The notes: a model not told the origin generated them from the letters alone. A stretch of 64,000 nt of DNA from Pseudonocardia cypriaca (GCF_006717045.1 NZ_VFPH01000002.1:930001-994000), one strand, 5' to 3'; counted from the first letter of the stretch, positions 1-8,591 are shown. Numbers and translations are program-made.

Positions 1-339
1 CCTGCCGCCGCCGTCGCCCGCCCGGGTGTAGCGGCACGAGACCCGCTCGGTGCGGCCCACGGCGGGCTGGGGCACGCCGACGGTGGTGCGCACGGCCACC
101 GAGCCGAGCGGGAGCCCCATCACGGCCTCGAGATCGGGAGCGGCGAGGATGCGGCCGCAGTCGACGGGGATGACGCGCCCGTCGTCGGCCGCCGTGGCGG
201 CCGGGCCGGACCCATCCGCCGTCGGGAACGTCGGAAGGGCCGTCGGCTCGGCCTCGGAGGTGCCGCACGCACCGATCGCCAGCGCGAGCGCGGCGGCGAG
301 CAGCGCCCGCGCGGCGCGCCCGCCTCCCGCCCCGCGCAT
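1..339 (-). CDS. Secreted lipoprotein, C-terminus outside window
   Basis: The first 113 codons of a minus-strand gene whose 3' end lies before base 1. Residues 1-25 are a lipoprotein signal peptide: arginines at 2, 8 and 11, a hydrophobic run around 13-22, and a lipobox ending IGAC with the lipidated cysteine at about residue 25. A low-complexity Ala/Thr/Pro linker follows, then a folded part containing two cysteines (in PVDCGR and VSCRYT). The protein should be exported and anchored to the outer face of the membrane. The length and cysteine pattern resemble small actinobacterial lipoproteins of the DUF3558 type, but too little is visible to assign a family. Function unknown. Confidence 0.6.
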   Translation of the reverse strand, partial: MRGAGGGRAARALLAAALALAIGACGTSEAEPTALPTFPTADGSGPAATAADDGRVIPVDCGRILAAPDLEAVMGLPLGSVAVRTTVGVPQPAVGRTERVSCRYTRAGDGGGR

Positions 340-429
340 GGTTCCCACGTTAGATCGGAACAGATGGGTAATCACCCCACGCGGCCGCTCGCTCACCGAA
401 CCGTGACAATCCTTCCCCCGAACGCGGGA

Positions 430-460
430 CGGCCCCGGTGACCAGAGGTCACCGGGGCCG
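430..460 (-). terminator. Terminator hairpin after rpsA
   Basis: A perfect 14-bp inverted repeat (430-443 pairs with 447-460) with a three-base loop, starting 18 bases past the rpsA stop. No T-run follows, as is usual for high-GC actinobacterial hairpin terminators. Confidence 0.8.
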
Positions 461-477
461 CCCCAGCGATCTGGCGA

Positions 478-1944
478 TCAGGCTCCGCCGGACAGCTTCT
501 CCCGCAGCGCGGCCAGCTGCTCGTCGCTCGCGAGGGAGCCACCGGTCTGCGCCGGAGCCGCCTCACCGCCGGACGAGTAGTTGGCAGCCCCGCCGTCGGC
601 GGCCGCCTCGGCCTCCGCCTCGGCGGTCTTGCGGATCTGCGCGATGTGCTGCTCGTAGCGGGAGTGCGCCTCCGCGTACTCCTTCTCCCAGGCCTCGCGC
701 TGGGACTCGAAGCCTTCCTTCCACTCGCCGGTCTCGACGTCGAAGCCCTCGGGGTAGATGTAGTTCCCCTGGTCGTCGTACTCCGCCGCCATGCCGTAGC
801 GAGTGGGGTCGAACTCGGTGTCGACCGTCATGCCCTCGTTGGCCTGCTTGAGCGACAGCGAGATGCGGCGCCGGTCGAGGTCGATGTCGATGACCTTGAC
901 CATGCAGTCGTCGCCGACCTGCACGACCTGCTCCGGGATCTCCACGTGGCGCTCGGCCAGCTCGGAGATGTGCACCAGGCCCTCGATGCCCTCCTCGACG
1001 CGCACGAACGCACCGAAGGGAACGAGCTTGGTGACCTTGCCCGGCACGATCTGACCGATCGCGTGGGTGCGGGCGTACAGGCGCCACGGGTCTTCCTGCG
1101 TGGCCTTGAGGGACAGCGAGACGCGCTCGCGGTCCATCTCGACCGACAGCACCTCGACCGTGACCTCCTGGCCGACCTCGACGACCTCGCTCGGGTGGTC
1201 GATGTGCTTCCAGGACAGCTCGGAGACGTGGACGAGGCCGTCGACCCCGCCCAGGTCGACGAACGCACCGAAGTTGACCACCGAGGAGACCACGCCCTTG
1301 CGGACCTGGCCCTGCTTGAGCTGGTTGAGGAACTCGCTGCGGACCTCGGACTGGGTCTGCTCCAGCCAGGCGCGGCGCGACAGGACCACGTTGTTGCGGT
1401 TCTTGTCGAGCTCGATGATCTTGGCCTCGATCTTGCGGCCGACGTACGGCTGCAGGTCGCGGACCCGGCGCATCTCGACCAGCGAGGCGGGCAGGAAGCC
1501 ACGGAGCCCGATGTCGAGGATCAGGCCGCCCTTGACGACCTCGATGACCGTGCCCTCGACGGGCTCGTCGGCCTCCTTGAGGGCCTCGATCGTGCCCCAG
1601 GCGCGCTCGTACTGCGCGCGCTTCTTGGACAGGATCAGCCGGCCTTCCTTGTCCTCCTTCTGGAGGACGAGGGCCTCGACGAACTCACCGACCGACACGA
1701 CCTCGGCAGGATCGACATCGTGCTTGATGGACAGCTCGCGCGAGGGGATGACGCCCTCGGTCTTGTAGCCGATGTCGAGCAGGACCTCGTCACGGTCGAC
1801 CTTGACGATGGTGCCTTCGACGATGTCACCATCGTTGAAGTACTTGATCGTCTGGTCGATGGCGGCGAGGAAATCCTCCTCCGACCCGATGTCGTTGACG
1901 GCGACCTGCGGCGTGGTCGGGGCGGCGGTGGTGTCGGTGGACAT
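478..1944 (-). CDS. rpsA: 30S ribosomal protein S1
   Basis: 488-residue S1 protein that helps mRNA bind the 30S subunit. It has four S1/OB-fold RNA-binding repeats, roughly residues 37-106, 124-190, 210-280 and 295-365, each with GxVxxxxxFGAFVxL-type strands. An actinobacteria-specific acidic tail follows, ending in SLASDEQLAALREKL, a motif also present at the end of mycobacterial RpsA (the region studied for pyrazinoic-acid binding). The frame is open upstream to 2265, but the ATG at 1944 gives the normal N-terminus (MSTDTTAAP...SEEDFLAAIDQTIKYFNDGD). Four repeats rather than the six of E. coli S1 is normal for this phylum. It is followed by a strong hairpin, so it is probably transcribed alone. 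Confidence 0.97.
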   Translation of the reverse strand: MSTDTTAAPTTPQVAVNDIGSEEDFLAAIDQTIKYFNDGDIVEGTIVKVDRDEVLLDIGYKTEGVIPSRELSIKHDVDPAEVVSVGEFVEALVLQKEDKEGRLILSKKRAQYERAWGTIEALKEADEPVEGTVIEVVKGGLILDIGLRGFLPASLVEMRRVRDLQPYVGRKIEAKIIELDKNRNNVVLSRRAWLEQTQSEVRSEFLNQLKQGQVRKGVVSSVVNFGAFVDLGGVDGLVHVSELSWKHIDHPSEVVEVGQEVTVEVLSVEMDRERVSLSLKATQEDPWRLYARTHAIGQIVPGKVTKLVPFGAFVRVEEGIEGLVHISELAERHVEIPEQVVQVGDDCMVKVIDIDLDRRRISLSLKQANEGMTVDTEFDPTRYGMAAEYDDQGNYIYPEGFDVETGEWKEGFESQREAWEKEYAEAHSRYEQHIAQIRKTAEAEAEAAADGGAANYSSGGEAAPAQTGGSLASDEQLAALREKLSGGA

Positions 1945-2264
1945 GTAGTGGGGTGCTCCGGTGGTGGATGGTCTGGTGGTGCGGTCTGTGTGCGGTACGT
2001 CTCGTGACGTGGTGCTGTCACCCTTGCTCGTGGATCGTGGATTGCGTCGCGATGCGTGGCCGGATCGAAGCGCGCGTCGTACCCGCGACGTTGACCACAC
2101 CGCGAGTATGATGCTACGCGCCGCCCGATCAGCAGGGCAATGCGGGTACCCCCTGGTCAACTGCTCTCGGCACGTGAAGATTCCCAGGTGAGCGAGCGAC
2201 AGCGAGCGAACCATCGATACAGCGCGTGCGCGAAGCGCCGGCCGAGCGCCAGCGAGGCCGTGCA
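1945..2264. other. Divergent intergenic region, rpsA / methyltransferase
   Basis: 320 bases without a convincing gene. It holds the long 5' untranslated region of rpsA, a candidate rpsA promoter at 2111-2140, and on the other side a GCGAGCGA/GCGAG-rich purine stretch (about 2190-2260) before the methyltransferase start. The open frames reading through it are extensions of the neighbours. Confidence 0.5.
2111..2140 (-). promoter_or_regulatory. Candidate rpsA promoter
   Basis: On the minus strand a TTGCCC hexamer (2140-2135) is followed after 18 bases by TAGCAT (2116-2111), acceptable -35 and -10 boxes for the housekeeping sigma factor. It would leave a leader of about 160 bases before the rpsA ATG. 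Confidence 0.4.
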
Positions 2265-3086
2265 ATGAGCGCTGAAGAGCTGTTGGGTACGGCCGGAGTG
2301 GCCCGCCGGACCGTCGACGCGGCCGAGTCGGAGCGCGCGAGCCGGCTCTGGTGGGACGCCGACGCCGACGACTACCTGGCCGAACACGGCCGCGACATCG
2401 GCGAGGCCGACTTCGTCTGGTGCCCGGAGGGCCTGCGCGAGGCCGACGCCCGGCTGCTCGGCGACCCCACCGGGCTACGCGTGCTGGAGGTCGGTTCCGG
2501 CTCGGCGCCGTGCGCGCGGTGGCTCGCCGCGCAGGGTGCGCACCCGGTTGCGCTCGACCTCTCCTCCGCGATGCTGCGCCACGCCGCCGCGCTCGGCACC
2601 GCCACCGGGTTGGCCGTACCGCTCGTGCAGGCGGGCGCCGAGCACCTGCCGTTCGCCGACGCCTCGTTCGACGCCGCCTGCTCCGCGTTCGGCGCCGTGC
2701 CCTTCGTCGCCGAGCCGGAGCGCGTGATGCGCGAGGTCGTGCGGGTGCTGCGCCCGGGCGGCCGCTGGGTGTTCGCCGTGAACCACCCCATGCGCTGGAT
2801 GTTCTCCGACGACCCCGGCCCCGACGGCCTCACCGTCCAGCAGTCGTACTTCGACCGCACCCCGTACGTCGAGATCGACGGCGATGGCCGCGCCACCTAC
2901 GTCGAGCACCACCGCACCCTCGGTGACCGGGTCCGCGACCTCGTGGCCGCCGGCCTGGTGCTGGACGACCTGGTGGAGCCGGAGTGGCCGGAGGACAGGG
3001 AGACGGTGTGGGGCCAGTGGTCCCCGCTGCGTGGTCGGCTGTTCCCCGGGACGGCGATCTTCGTGACGCACAAACCGCACCCGTGA
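2265..3086 (+). CDS. Class I SAM-dependent methyltransferase
   Basis: 273 residues. The Rossmann SAM-binding motif I is VLEVGSGSAPCARWLAAQG (about residues 78-96); an acidic residue in VALDLS follows, and later FDAACSAFGAVPFV and VLRPGGRWVF mark the post-I and motif III strands of the Methyltransf_11 fold. The substrate cannot be read from sequence. I use the ATG at 2265; a GTG 39 bases upstream (2226) would add 13 Arg/Ala-rich residues of low-complexity origin. The gene diverges from rpsA and is followed by a double hairpin, so it is probably monocistronic. Confidence 0.8.
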   Translation: MSAEELLGTAGVARRTVDAAESERASRLWWDADADDYLAEHGRDIGEADFVWCPEGLREADARLLGDPTGLRVLEVGSGSAPCARWLAAQGAHPVALDLSSAMLRHAAALGTATGLAVPLVQAGAEHLPFADASFDAACSAFGAVPFVAEPERVMREVVRVLRPGGRWVFAVNHPMRWMFSDDPGPDGLTVQQSYFDRTPYVEIDGDGRATYVEHHRTLGDRVRDLVAAGLVLDDLVEPEWPEDRETVWGQWSPLRGRLFPGTAIFVTHKPHP

Positions 3087-3088
3087 TC

Positions 3089-3146
3089 GTTCCGACGAGC
3101 GGCGCGTTCGTCGGATAGGTTCCGACGAACGCGCCGTTCGTCGGAA
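3089..3146. repeat. Tandem hairpins between the methyltransferase and glycosylase genes
   Basis: Two near-identical palindromes side by side. The second is perfect: TTCCGACGAAC (3120-3130), five-base loop, GTTCGTCGGAA (3136-3146). The first (3090-3114) has the same arms with one wobble position. Best read as a terminator for the upstream gene. The arm sequence resembles the core of the hairpin at 38902-38947. Confidence 0.65.
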
Positions 3147-3176
3147 CCGGTCAGGGCCCTGTGCTGGGATCGGCCC

Positions 3177-4301
3177 ATGAAGGTCACGTGGCGGCAGGTC
3201 GTGCGGTGGCGGTTGCGGCGGCAGCTCCTGGTGGAACCCGCGGCCGACGCGCTCGCCGTGGCCCGGCGGGTCTGCGGGCTGCACGCCCAGGTGGCGTCGT
3301 GCACGGAGCTGATCGCCGGCATCCGCAGCGCCGCACCGCCCGACCTCGACACGGCGCTGTGGCGCGACCGGTCGTTCGTGCGCACCTGGGCCATGCGCGG
3401 CACGCTGCACCTGCTCCCCGCCGACGAGCTCGACGTGTGGGTGGGCGCGCGCACCGAGTACGAGTCGCGGCGCCGCTTCCCGCCCTCGTACGAACGCGAG
3501 CACGGCGTCACCGGGGAGCAGGTGCACGCCATCACCGAGGCCGTCGGCGAGGTGCTCGGCGCCGAGCCGCTCAGCAGGGCCGAGCTCGCCGCCGCGATCG
3601 CCGCCCGGCTGGGCGACCCGGCACTCGCCGGCCCGCTGTCCACCGGCTGGGGCGCCGTGCTCAAACCGGCGGCGAGCCGCGGGCTGCTCTGCTCCGGGCC
3701 CGCCACCGACGGGGCGGTCTCGTTCGTCAACCCGGCGGCGTGGCTCGGGCGGCCGCTGCGGCCGGTCGACCCCCCGGCGGCCAACCGGGAGGTGCTGCTG
3801 CGCTTCCTCGCCGCCAACGGCCCGGCCACCGCCGTCGACGTCGCACGCTGGTGGGGCGACCAGCCGGCCCCGGCGCGGCGCTGGATCCGGGAGAGCTCCG
3901 ACGCGCTCACCGCCGTCGAGGTCGACGGGGAGGCGGGGTTCGTCGTCCGGGTCGAGGACGCCGACGAGCTGGCGGCCGTCCCCGACGCCCCGGCGGGCGA
4001 CGTCGTGCTGCTGCCCGGCTTCGACCCGTGGGTGATCGCCCCCCGTTCCCACCGCGAGCGCGCGGTTCCGCCCGACCGCGCGGCGGAGGTCTCGCGCACC
4101 GCGGGCTGGATCTCCCCCGTGCTCGTCGTCGACGGCGCCGTCGCCGGGGTGTGGGAGCACGAGCGGCGGGGCGACGCCCTGACCGTCACCGTCCGCCCGT
4201 TCGCCCCGCTCCCCGCGCCGGTGCGCGACGCGGTGCAGGTGCAGGCAGCGCGCTACGCCGACCTGCTCGGAGCCGCCGACGCCCGCCTCGGATGGGGCTG
4301 A
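3177..4301 (+). CDS. HTH_42 winged-helix DNA glycosylase-like protein (AlkZ/AlkX superfamily)
   Basis: 374 residues covering the whole winged-helix HTH_42 fold (PF06224), the superfamily that includes the Streptomyces azinomycin-resistance glycosylase AlkZ and E. coli YcaQ. Family marks are VCGLHAQVASC near the N-terminus, FVRTWAMRGTLHLL around residue 65-80, and a C-terminal PGFDPWVIAPRSHR block. The catalytic position that reads Q-x-Q in AlkZ and Q-x-D in YcaQ reads H-A-Q here (residues 36-38). As I recall, that is the signature of the third branch, AlkX. Likely role: excision of alkylated bases, or DNA binding without catalysis. The start ATG lies 90 bases after the methyltransferase stop, beyond a hairpin, so it has its own promoter. 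Confidence 0.75.
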   Translation: MKVTWRQVVRWRLRRQLLVEPAADALAVARRVCGLHAQVASCTELIAGIRSAAPPDLDTALWRDRSFVRTWAMRGTLHLLPADELDVWVGARTEYESRRRFPPSYEREHGVTGEQVHAITEAVGEVLGAEPLSRAELAAAIAARLGDPALAGPLSTGWGAVLKPAASRGLLCSGPATDGAVSFVNPAAWLGRPLRPVDPPAANREVLLRFLAANGPATAVDVARWWGDQPAPARRWIRESSDALTAVEVDGEAGFVVRVEDADELAAVPDAPAGDVVLLPGFDPWVIAPRSHRERAVPPDRAAEVSRTAGWISPVLVVDGAVAGVWEHERRGDALTVTVRPFAPLPAPVRDAVQVQAARYADLLGAADARLGWG

Positions 4302-4303
4302 CA

Positions 4304-4309
4304 TAAAGT
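4304..4309 (+). promoter_or_regulatory. -10 hexamer, leaderless start of the thioesterase
   Basis: TAAAGT ends 6 bases before the ATG at 4316 and there is no Shine-Dalgarno. The spacing implies that transcription starts at the initiation codon. Confidence 0.45.
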
Positions 4310-4315
4310 GCCGGC

Positions 4316-4735
4316 ATGCCCATCGACCCGGCCGAACTGGCGCTCCCCGACGCCCCCGAGCAGCTCCAGAAGCTGATGGGCATCGAGCTCGTCTCGCTGA
4401 GCCTCGACGAGGTGGTCGGGACCATGCCGGTGGCGGGCAACCGGCAGCCGTTCGGGCTGCTGCACGGCGGCGCCAACGCCGTGCTGGCCGAGACGCTCGG
4501 CTCCACGCTCTCGGCGCTGCACGCCCTGCCCGACCGGTTCCCGGTCGGCCTCGAGCTGGCGTGCACCCACCACCGCTCGGCCACCGAGGGGCTCGTCACC
4601 GGCGTGGCCCGGCCGCTCCACATCGGCCGCAGCACGTCCACCACCGAGATCGTGATCACCGACGCCGCGGGCAGGCGCACCTGCACGGCCAAGCTCACCT
4701 GCCTGCACCGGGACACCCGGCCGTCCGGGTTCTGA
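4316..4735 (+). CDS. Hotdog-fold thioesterase, PaaI family
   Basis: 139 residues, the normal length for a single hotdog domain. The active-site loop and helix are present: FGLLHGGANAVLAETLGS (about residues 44-61), with the HGG turn and the glutamate in AET that serves as general base or acid in PaaI/EntH-type acyl-CoA thioesterases. The later strand VTGVARPLHIGRSTSTTEI fits the second half of the fold. It hydrolyses acyl-CoA or aryl-CoA thioesters in the cytoplasm; the acyl group cannot be told. It follows the glycosylase by 14 bases but carries its own -10-like hexamer. It converges on livF. Confidence 0.85.
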   Translation: MPIDPAELALPDAPEQLQKLMGIELVSLSLDEVVGTMPVAGNRQPFGLLHGGANAVLAETLGSTLSALHALPDRFPVGLELACTHHRSATEGLVTGVARPLHIGRSTSTTEIVITDAAGRRTCTAKLTCLHRDTRPSGF

Positions 4736-4783
4736 CCCGGACGGCCGAGCGTCGGTGCCCGCTGTTCGCTCCGCAGGCTGCGG

Positions 4784-5506
4784 TCAGGCCACGCCCAGGT
4801 AGGCGTTGCGCACGGCAGGGTCGTCGAGCAGCTGACGGCCGGTGCCGTGCTGCACCACCCGCCCCGTCTCCAGCACGTACGCCCGGTGCGCGAGCGCGAG
4901 GGCCTGGCTCGCGTTCTGCTCCACCAGCAGCACCGTGGTGCCGCGATCGGCGTTGATGTCGCGGATGATCCGGAAGATCTGCTGGATGATCTGCGGCGCC
5001 AGCCCCATCGACGGCTCGTCGAGCAGCAGCACCCGGGGCCGCGCCATCAGCGCACGGCCGATGGCCACCATCTGCTGCTCGCCGCCGGACAGGGTGCCGC
5101 CCGCCTGGTTGCGCCGCTCCGCGAGCCGCGGGAACAGCTCGAACACGTGGTCCAGGTCCTCGCGGTACGCGGCCGTCCGCCGGTCCTTGCGGCTGTAGGC
5201 CCCCATGTCGAGGTTCTCCAGCACCGTGAGGCCCGGGAACACGCCGCGACCCTCCGGCGCCTGGCAGATCCCGCGCCGGACCCGCAGGTCGGCCCGCATC
5301 CGGGTGATGTCCTCGTCCTCGAAGACCACCCGGCCCGCGCTCAGCGGCAGCAGTCCGGAGATCGCGCGCATCGTGGTGGTCTTGCCGGCGCCGTTCGCGC
5401 CGATCAGCGCGACGATCTCGCCCGCCTCAACCGTGACCGACACGTCCGAGAGCGCCTGGATGCGCCCGTAGTGCACGGCCACGCCGTCCAGCTCAAGCAG
5501 AGCCAT
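4784..5506 (-). CDS. livF: Branched-chain amino-acid ABC transporter ATPase LivF
   Basis: 240 residues. Walker A GANGAGKT at 36-43, ABC signature LSGGEQ at 139-144, Walker B VLLLDEP at 159-165, and the LivF-typical SMGLAPQIIQQIF after it. It pairs with LivG to power uptake of leucine, isoleucine, valine or a related substrate. It is last in the operon livK-livH-livM-livG-livF; its ATG overlaps the end of livG by 14 bases, so the two are translationally coupled. Confidence 0.95.
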   Translation of the reverse strand: MALLELDGVAVHYGRIQALSDVSVTVEAGEIVALIGANGAGKTTTMRAISGLLPLSAGRVVFEDEDITRMRADLRVRRGICQAPEGRGVFPGLTVLENLDMGAYSRKDRRTAAYREDLDHVFELFPRLAERRNQAGGTLSGGEQQMVAIGRALMARPRVLLLDEPSMGLAPQIIQQIFRIIRDINADRGTTVLLVEQNASQALALAHRAYVLETGRVVQHGTGRQLLDDPAVRNAYLGVA

Positions 5507-6422
5507 CGTCGGGAACCCCCAGGTAGGCCGCCACGACGGCCGGATCCTCGCGGATCGCTTCCGGCTCGTCTTCTGCGATCTTGCGTCCGAACTCGAGGAC
5601 GACGATGCGGTCGGTGACGCCCATGACGACCCGCATGTCGTGCTCGATGACGAGCACGGTGTACCCGTCCTCCCTGATCTTGCGGATCAGTGCGACCAGG
5701 TCGTCCTTCTCCGCCGGGTTGAAGCCGGCGGCCGGTTCGTCGAGGCAGAGCAGCTTCGGCTCGGTGGCAAGCGCCCTGGCGATCTCCAGCCGCCGCTGGT
5801 AGCCGTAGGGCAGGTTGCGCGCCTTCTCAGCGGCCCGGTCGGCGATCCCGACGAACTCGAGCAGTGCCATCGACTTCTCGACGCCCGCCCGCTCCTCGGC
5901 GTAGTGCCGCGGGAAGCGGAAGACCGCCCCCGGCACGCTCGTCTTGTGGCGGGCGTCGGTGCCCACCATCACGTTCTCGAGCGCCGTCATCTCGCCGAAC
6001 AGCCGGATGTTCTGGAACGTCCGCGCGATCCCGAGCCGGGTGATCTGGTGGCGGTGGCTGCGAGCGATCGAGCGCCCCTCCAGCAGCACATCGCCCGACG
6101 TCGGGCGGAAGACGCCGGTCATGGCGTTGAAGCAGGTGGTCTTCCCGGCGCCGTTCGGGCCGATCAGCCCGAGGATCTCGCCCCGCTGGATCGAGAACGA
6201 CACGGAGTCGAGCGCCGTCAGGCCGCCGAAGCGCATCGTGAGGTCGCGCAGCTCGAGCAGCGTGTCGCCGACGCCGACGGCGATCTCCCGATCCGTCGCG
6301 GCGGCCGCGGCCACCTCCCTGTCGTGCGCCGCCCGCTCCTGCGGGGTCATCCGCTCCAGCTCGGCGACCAGCCCGCCCTCGGCCTGGTGGATCTCCTCGG
6401 TGGGCGGTTCCTGCGGGTTCAC
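5493..6422 (-). CDS. livG: Branched-chain amino-acid ABC transporter ATPase LivG
   Basis: 309 residues. Walker A GPNGAGKT at 88-95, NLPYGYQRRLEIARAL as the LivG-type signature, Walker B KLLCLDEPAAGFNP, and the C-terminal VLEFGRKIAEDEPEAI block. The GTG at 6422 overlaps the livM stop in a GTGA arrangement, which fixes the start. The first 50 residues (acidic, Ala-rich, MTPQERAAHDREV...) are an extension before the ATPase core that typical LivG lacks. An internal ATG at the MTPQERA position would shorten it by 24 residues. Confidence 0.93.
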   Translation of the reverse strand: MNPQEPPTEEIHQAEGGLVAELERMTPQERAAHDREVAAAAATDREIAVGVGDTLLELRDLTMRFGGLTALDSVSFSIQRGEILGLIGPNGAGKTTCFNAMTGVFRPTSGDVLLEGRSIARSHRHQITRLGIARTFQNIRLFGEMTALENVMVGTDARHKTSVPGAVFRFPRHYAEERAGVEKSMALLEFVGIADRAAEKARNLPYGYQRRLEIARALATEPKLLCLDEPAAGFNPAEKDDLVALIRKIREDGYTVLVIEHDMRVVMGVTDRIVVLEFGRKIAEDEPEAIREDPAVVAAYLGVPDDGSA

Positions 6423-7561
6423 CGGAGCACCCCTTCCTCGTGCTTGCCCAGCGCACTCTCGCTGCTGATCTGCTCCCCCTTGCCGATCAGGCGCTGGTAG
6501 GCCTGCCTGCCGTAGGTCAGCAGACGCTGGCGGGCGCCGAGCAGGCCCTGCGGACGGAAGATCATGAGCACGATGATGGCAAGTCCGAAGATCAGGAAGC
6601 GGTACTGGGCGATCACCTGGAACCGGTCCGGGATGTACACGATGATGAACGCGCCGAGGATGACCCCGACCTTGTTGCCCGAACCCCCGAGCACCACGGC
6701 GGCGAGGAACAGGATCGACGTGATGATGTCGAAGCCCTGGCTGTTGATGAAGCCGACCTGCCCGGCGTAGATCGCGCCGGACAACCCGCCGACGGTGGCG
6801 CCCATCGCGAACGCCCACAGCTTGAACCGGAACGTGGGCACGCCCATCGACTCCGCAGCGTCCTCGTCCTCCCGGATGGCCACCCACGCCCGGCCCACGC
6901 GGCTGCGTTCGAGGTTGCCGACGAACATGAGCACGATGATGATCACGGTGACGGTCAGCCAGTACCACGGCGTGCCGTCCGTGGAGGTGAAAACCTGCGA
7001 GCCGTCGGCGCGGGTGACCTCCGGGCCGGGGATGGCACCGAAGCCGCGCTGGCCGCGCAGCGGGTCGAGGTTGTCGGCGAGCAGCCGGACGATCTCGCCG
7101 AACCCGAGGGTGACGATCGCGAGGTAGTCGCCGCGCAACCGCAGCGTCGGGGCACCGAGGAGGAGCCCGGACACCGCCGTGACGAACATCGCCAACGGGA
7201 TGCAGGCCAGCCACGGGTAGTCGGTGGCGAGGAACGAGTCGGGGCTCGAGAACACCGCCGTGGTGTAGGCGCCGACCGCGAAGAACCCGACGTAGCCGAG
7301 GTCGAGCAGGCCCGCCTGCCCGACCACGATGTTCAGCCCGATCGCGATCAGCGCGATCCGGGCCGCGTTGAACAGCGTGATCTGGAAGTCGGTGCCCGGC
7401 TCGGTGGTGAGCAACGGCGGGTTGAGCACCGGCAGGAGGTAGATCAGCAGGACCGCCGGGATGAGGACCGCCCACTGCTGCCACCGGTCCAGCGATCCCC
7501 ACCAGTCCCGCAACCGCGTGCCGAACGGGACCTTTGCCGCGGCGGCGTCCGGGGCGTTCAT
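6419..7561 (-). CDS. livM: Branched-chain amino-acid ABC transporter permease LivM
   Basis: 380 residues with about nine to ten membrane spans. The family marks are NIVVGQAGLLDLGYVGFFAVGAYT (in two parts around residue 75-98), GAPTLRLRGDYLAIVTLGFGEIVR, and the cytoplasmic loop GRAWVAIREDEDAAESMG that contacts the ATPase. The ATG at 7561 overlaps the livH stop (ATGA). The open frame extends further upstream in Arg-rich non-coding translation, which I reject. With LivH it forms the membrane channel. Confidence 0.95.
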   Translation of the reverse strand: MNAPDAAAAKVPFGTRLRDWWGSLDRWQQWAVLIPAVLLIYLLPVLNPPLLTTEPGTDFQITLFNAARIALIAIGLNIVVGQAGLLDLGYVGFFAVGAYTTAVFSSPDSFLATDYPWLACIPLAMFVTAVSGLLLGAPTLRLRGDYLAIVTLGFGEIVRLLADNLDPLRGQRGFGAIPGPEVTRADGSQVFTSTDGTPWYWLTVTVIIIVLMFVGNLERSRVGRAWVAIREDEDAAESMGVPTFRFKLWAFAMGATVGGLSGAIYAGQVGFINSQGFDIITSILFLAAVVLGGSGNKVGVILGAFIIVYIPDRFQVIAQYRFLIFGLAIIVLMIFRPQGLLGARQRLLTYGRQAYQRLIGKGEQISSESALGKHEEGVLR

Positions 7562-8562
7562 GCGCGTGCCTTCGCGAGCGACTCGCCGAGGATGCCGGTG
7601 GGCCGGAACATCAGCACGACGATCAGCAACACGAACGCGATGACATCGCGCCACTCGCCGCCGAAGAACGACTGGCCGTAGTTCTCGACGACGCCCAGCA
7701 CCAGCCCTCCGAGGAGGGCGCCGCGCAGGTTCCCGATCCCACCGAGCACCGCGGCGGTGAACGCCTTGATGCCGAGCAGGAAGCCGCCGTTGTACACCGC
7801 TGCAGCCGGAATGGTCATGATGTAGAACAGCGCAGCCGCGCCGGCCAGTACGCCGCCGAGCAGGAACGTCAGCATGAAGACGCGCTCGCGGTTGACACCC
7901 ATCAGCGTGGCCGTCGCCGGGTCCTGGGACACCGCCCGGACGCCCCTCCCGAGGCGGGTTCGGTTGACGAACGTGTCGGCGACGACCATCAGCACGATCG
8001 CCGCCACGACCGTCATGATCTGGATGTTCGTGACCCGCGCACCGAAGATCTCGAACACCTCGGTCGGGCGCAGGAGCCGGATCGTCGGCTGCGAGTTGGC
8101 GCCGAGCGTGATCAGGAAGATCTGCTGGATGGCGAACGACGCGCCGATCGCGGTGATCAAGAAGACCAGCGGTGGAGCGCCGCGCTTGCGCAGCGGCCGG
8201 TAGCAGACCCGTTCCAGCAGTACGGCGGATCCGCCCGACACCGCCATCGCGACGAGCCCGGCGACCAGCAGCGAACCGATCAGCACGAACAGCCCCAGCT
8301 GGGGCGACTCGCCGGGGACGAACCCCAGCGACGCGAACGTGAAGTAGGCGGCGAAGACGCCGATGACGAAGATCTCGCTGTGCGCGAAGTTGATCAGGCG
8401 CAGCACACCGTAGACCAGGGTGTACCCGATTGCCACCAGGGCATAGATGGAGCCGTAGGACAGGCCGTCGATGGTGTTGGCCCAGAACCGGTCGACCAGC
8501 AACTGGAAGTTGAAGTCGATCAGCGGGTCCTGCGCGAGCACGCTCGTGACGTGGGTGATCAC
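7558..8562 (-). CDS. livH: Branched-chain amino-acid ABC transporter permease LivH
   Basis: 334 residues with about eight membrane spans. Family marks: GLSYGSIYALVAIGYTLVYG near the N-terminus, LINFAHSEIFVIG, RAVSQDPATATLMGVN (the ATPase-coupling loop), and GGIGNLRGALLGG toward the C-terminus. The GTG at 8562 is the first start before the conserved region. It lies 99 bases after livK, separated by a strong hairpin (8592-8623) that probably lowers permease expression relative to the binding protein. Confidence 0.95.
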   Translation of the reverse strand: MITHVTSVLAQDPLIDFNFQLLVDRFWANTIDGLSYGSIYALVAIGYTLVYGVLRLINFAHSEIFVIGVFAAYFTFASLGFVPGESPQLGLFVLIGSLLVAGLVAMAVSGGSAVLLERVCYRPLRKRGAPPLVFLITAIGASFAIQQIFLITLGANSQPTIRLLRPTEVFEIFGARVTNIQIMTVVAAIVLMVVADTFVNRTRLGRGVRAVSQDPATATLMGVNRERVFMLTFLLGGVLAGAAALFYIMTIPAAAVYNGGFLLGIKAFTAAVLGGIGNLRGALLGGLVLGVVENYGQSFFGGEWRDVIAFVLLIVVLMFRPTGILGESLAKARA

Positions 8563-8591
8563 AGGGTGTTTCCCGTCTTCACGTGACTACG

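Noticed and set aside
646..2007. Long plus-strand open frame (453 codons) opposite rpsA
   Set aside because: Antisense shadow of a certain gene: low-complexity Leu/Asp/Val/Arg translation typical of the complementary frame in GC-rich coding DNA.
1945..2265. N-terminal extension of rpsA to 2265
   Set aside because: The added residues are Arg/Thr-rich with no S1 similarity, and the ATG at 1944 gives the conserved N-terminus. The region holds promoter-like boxes.
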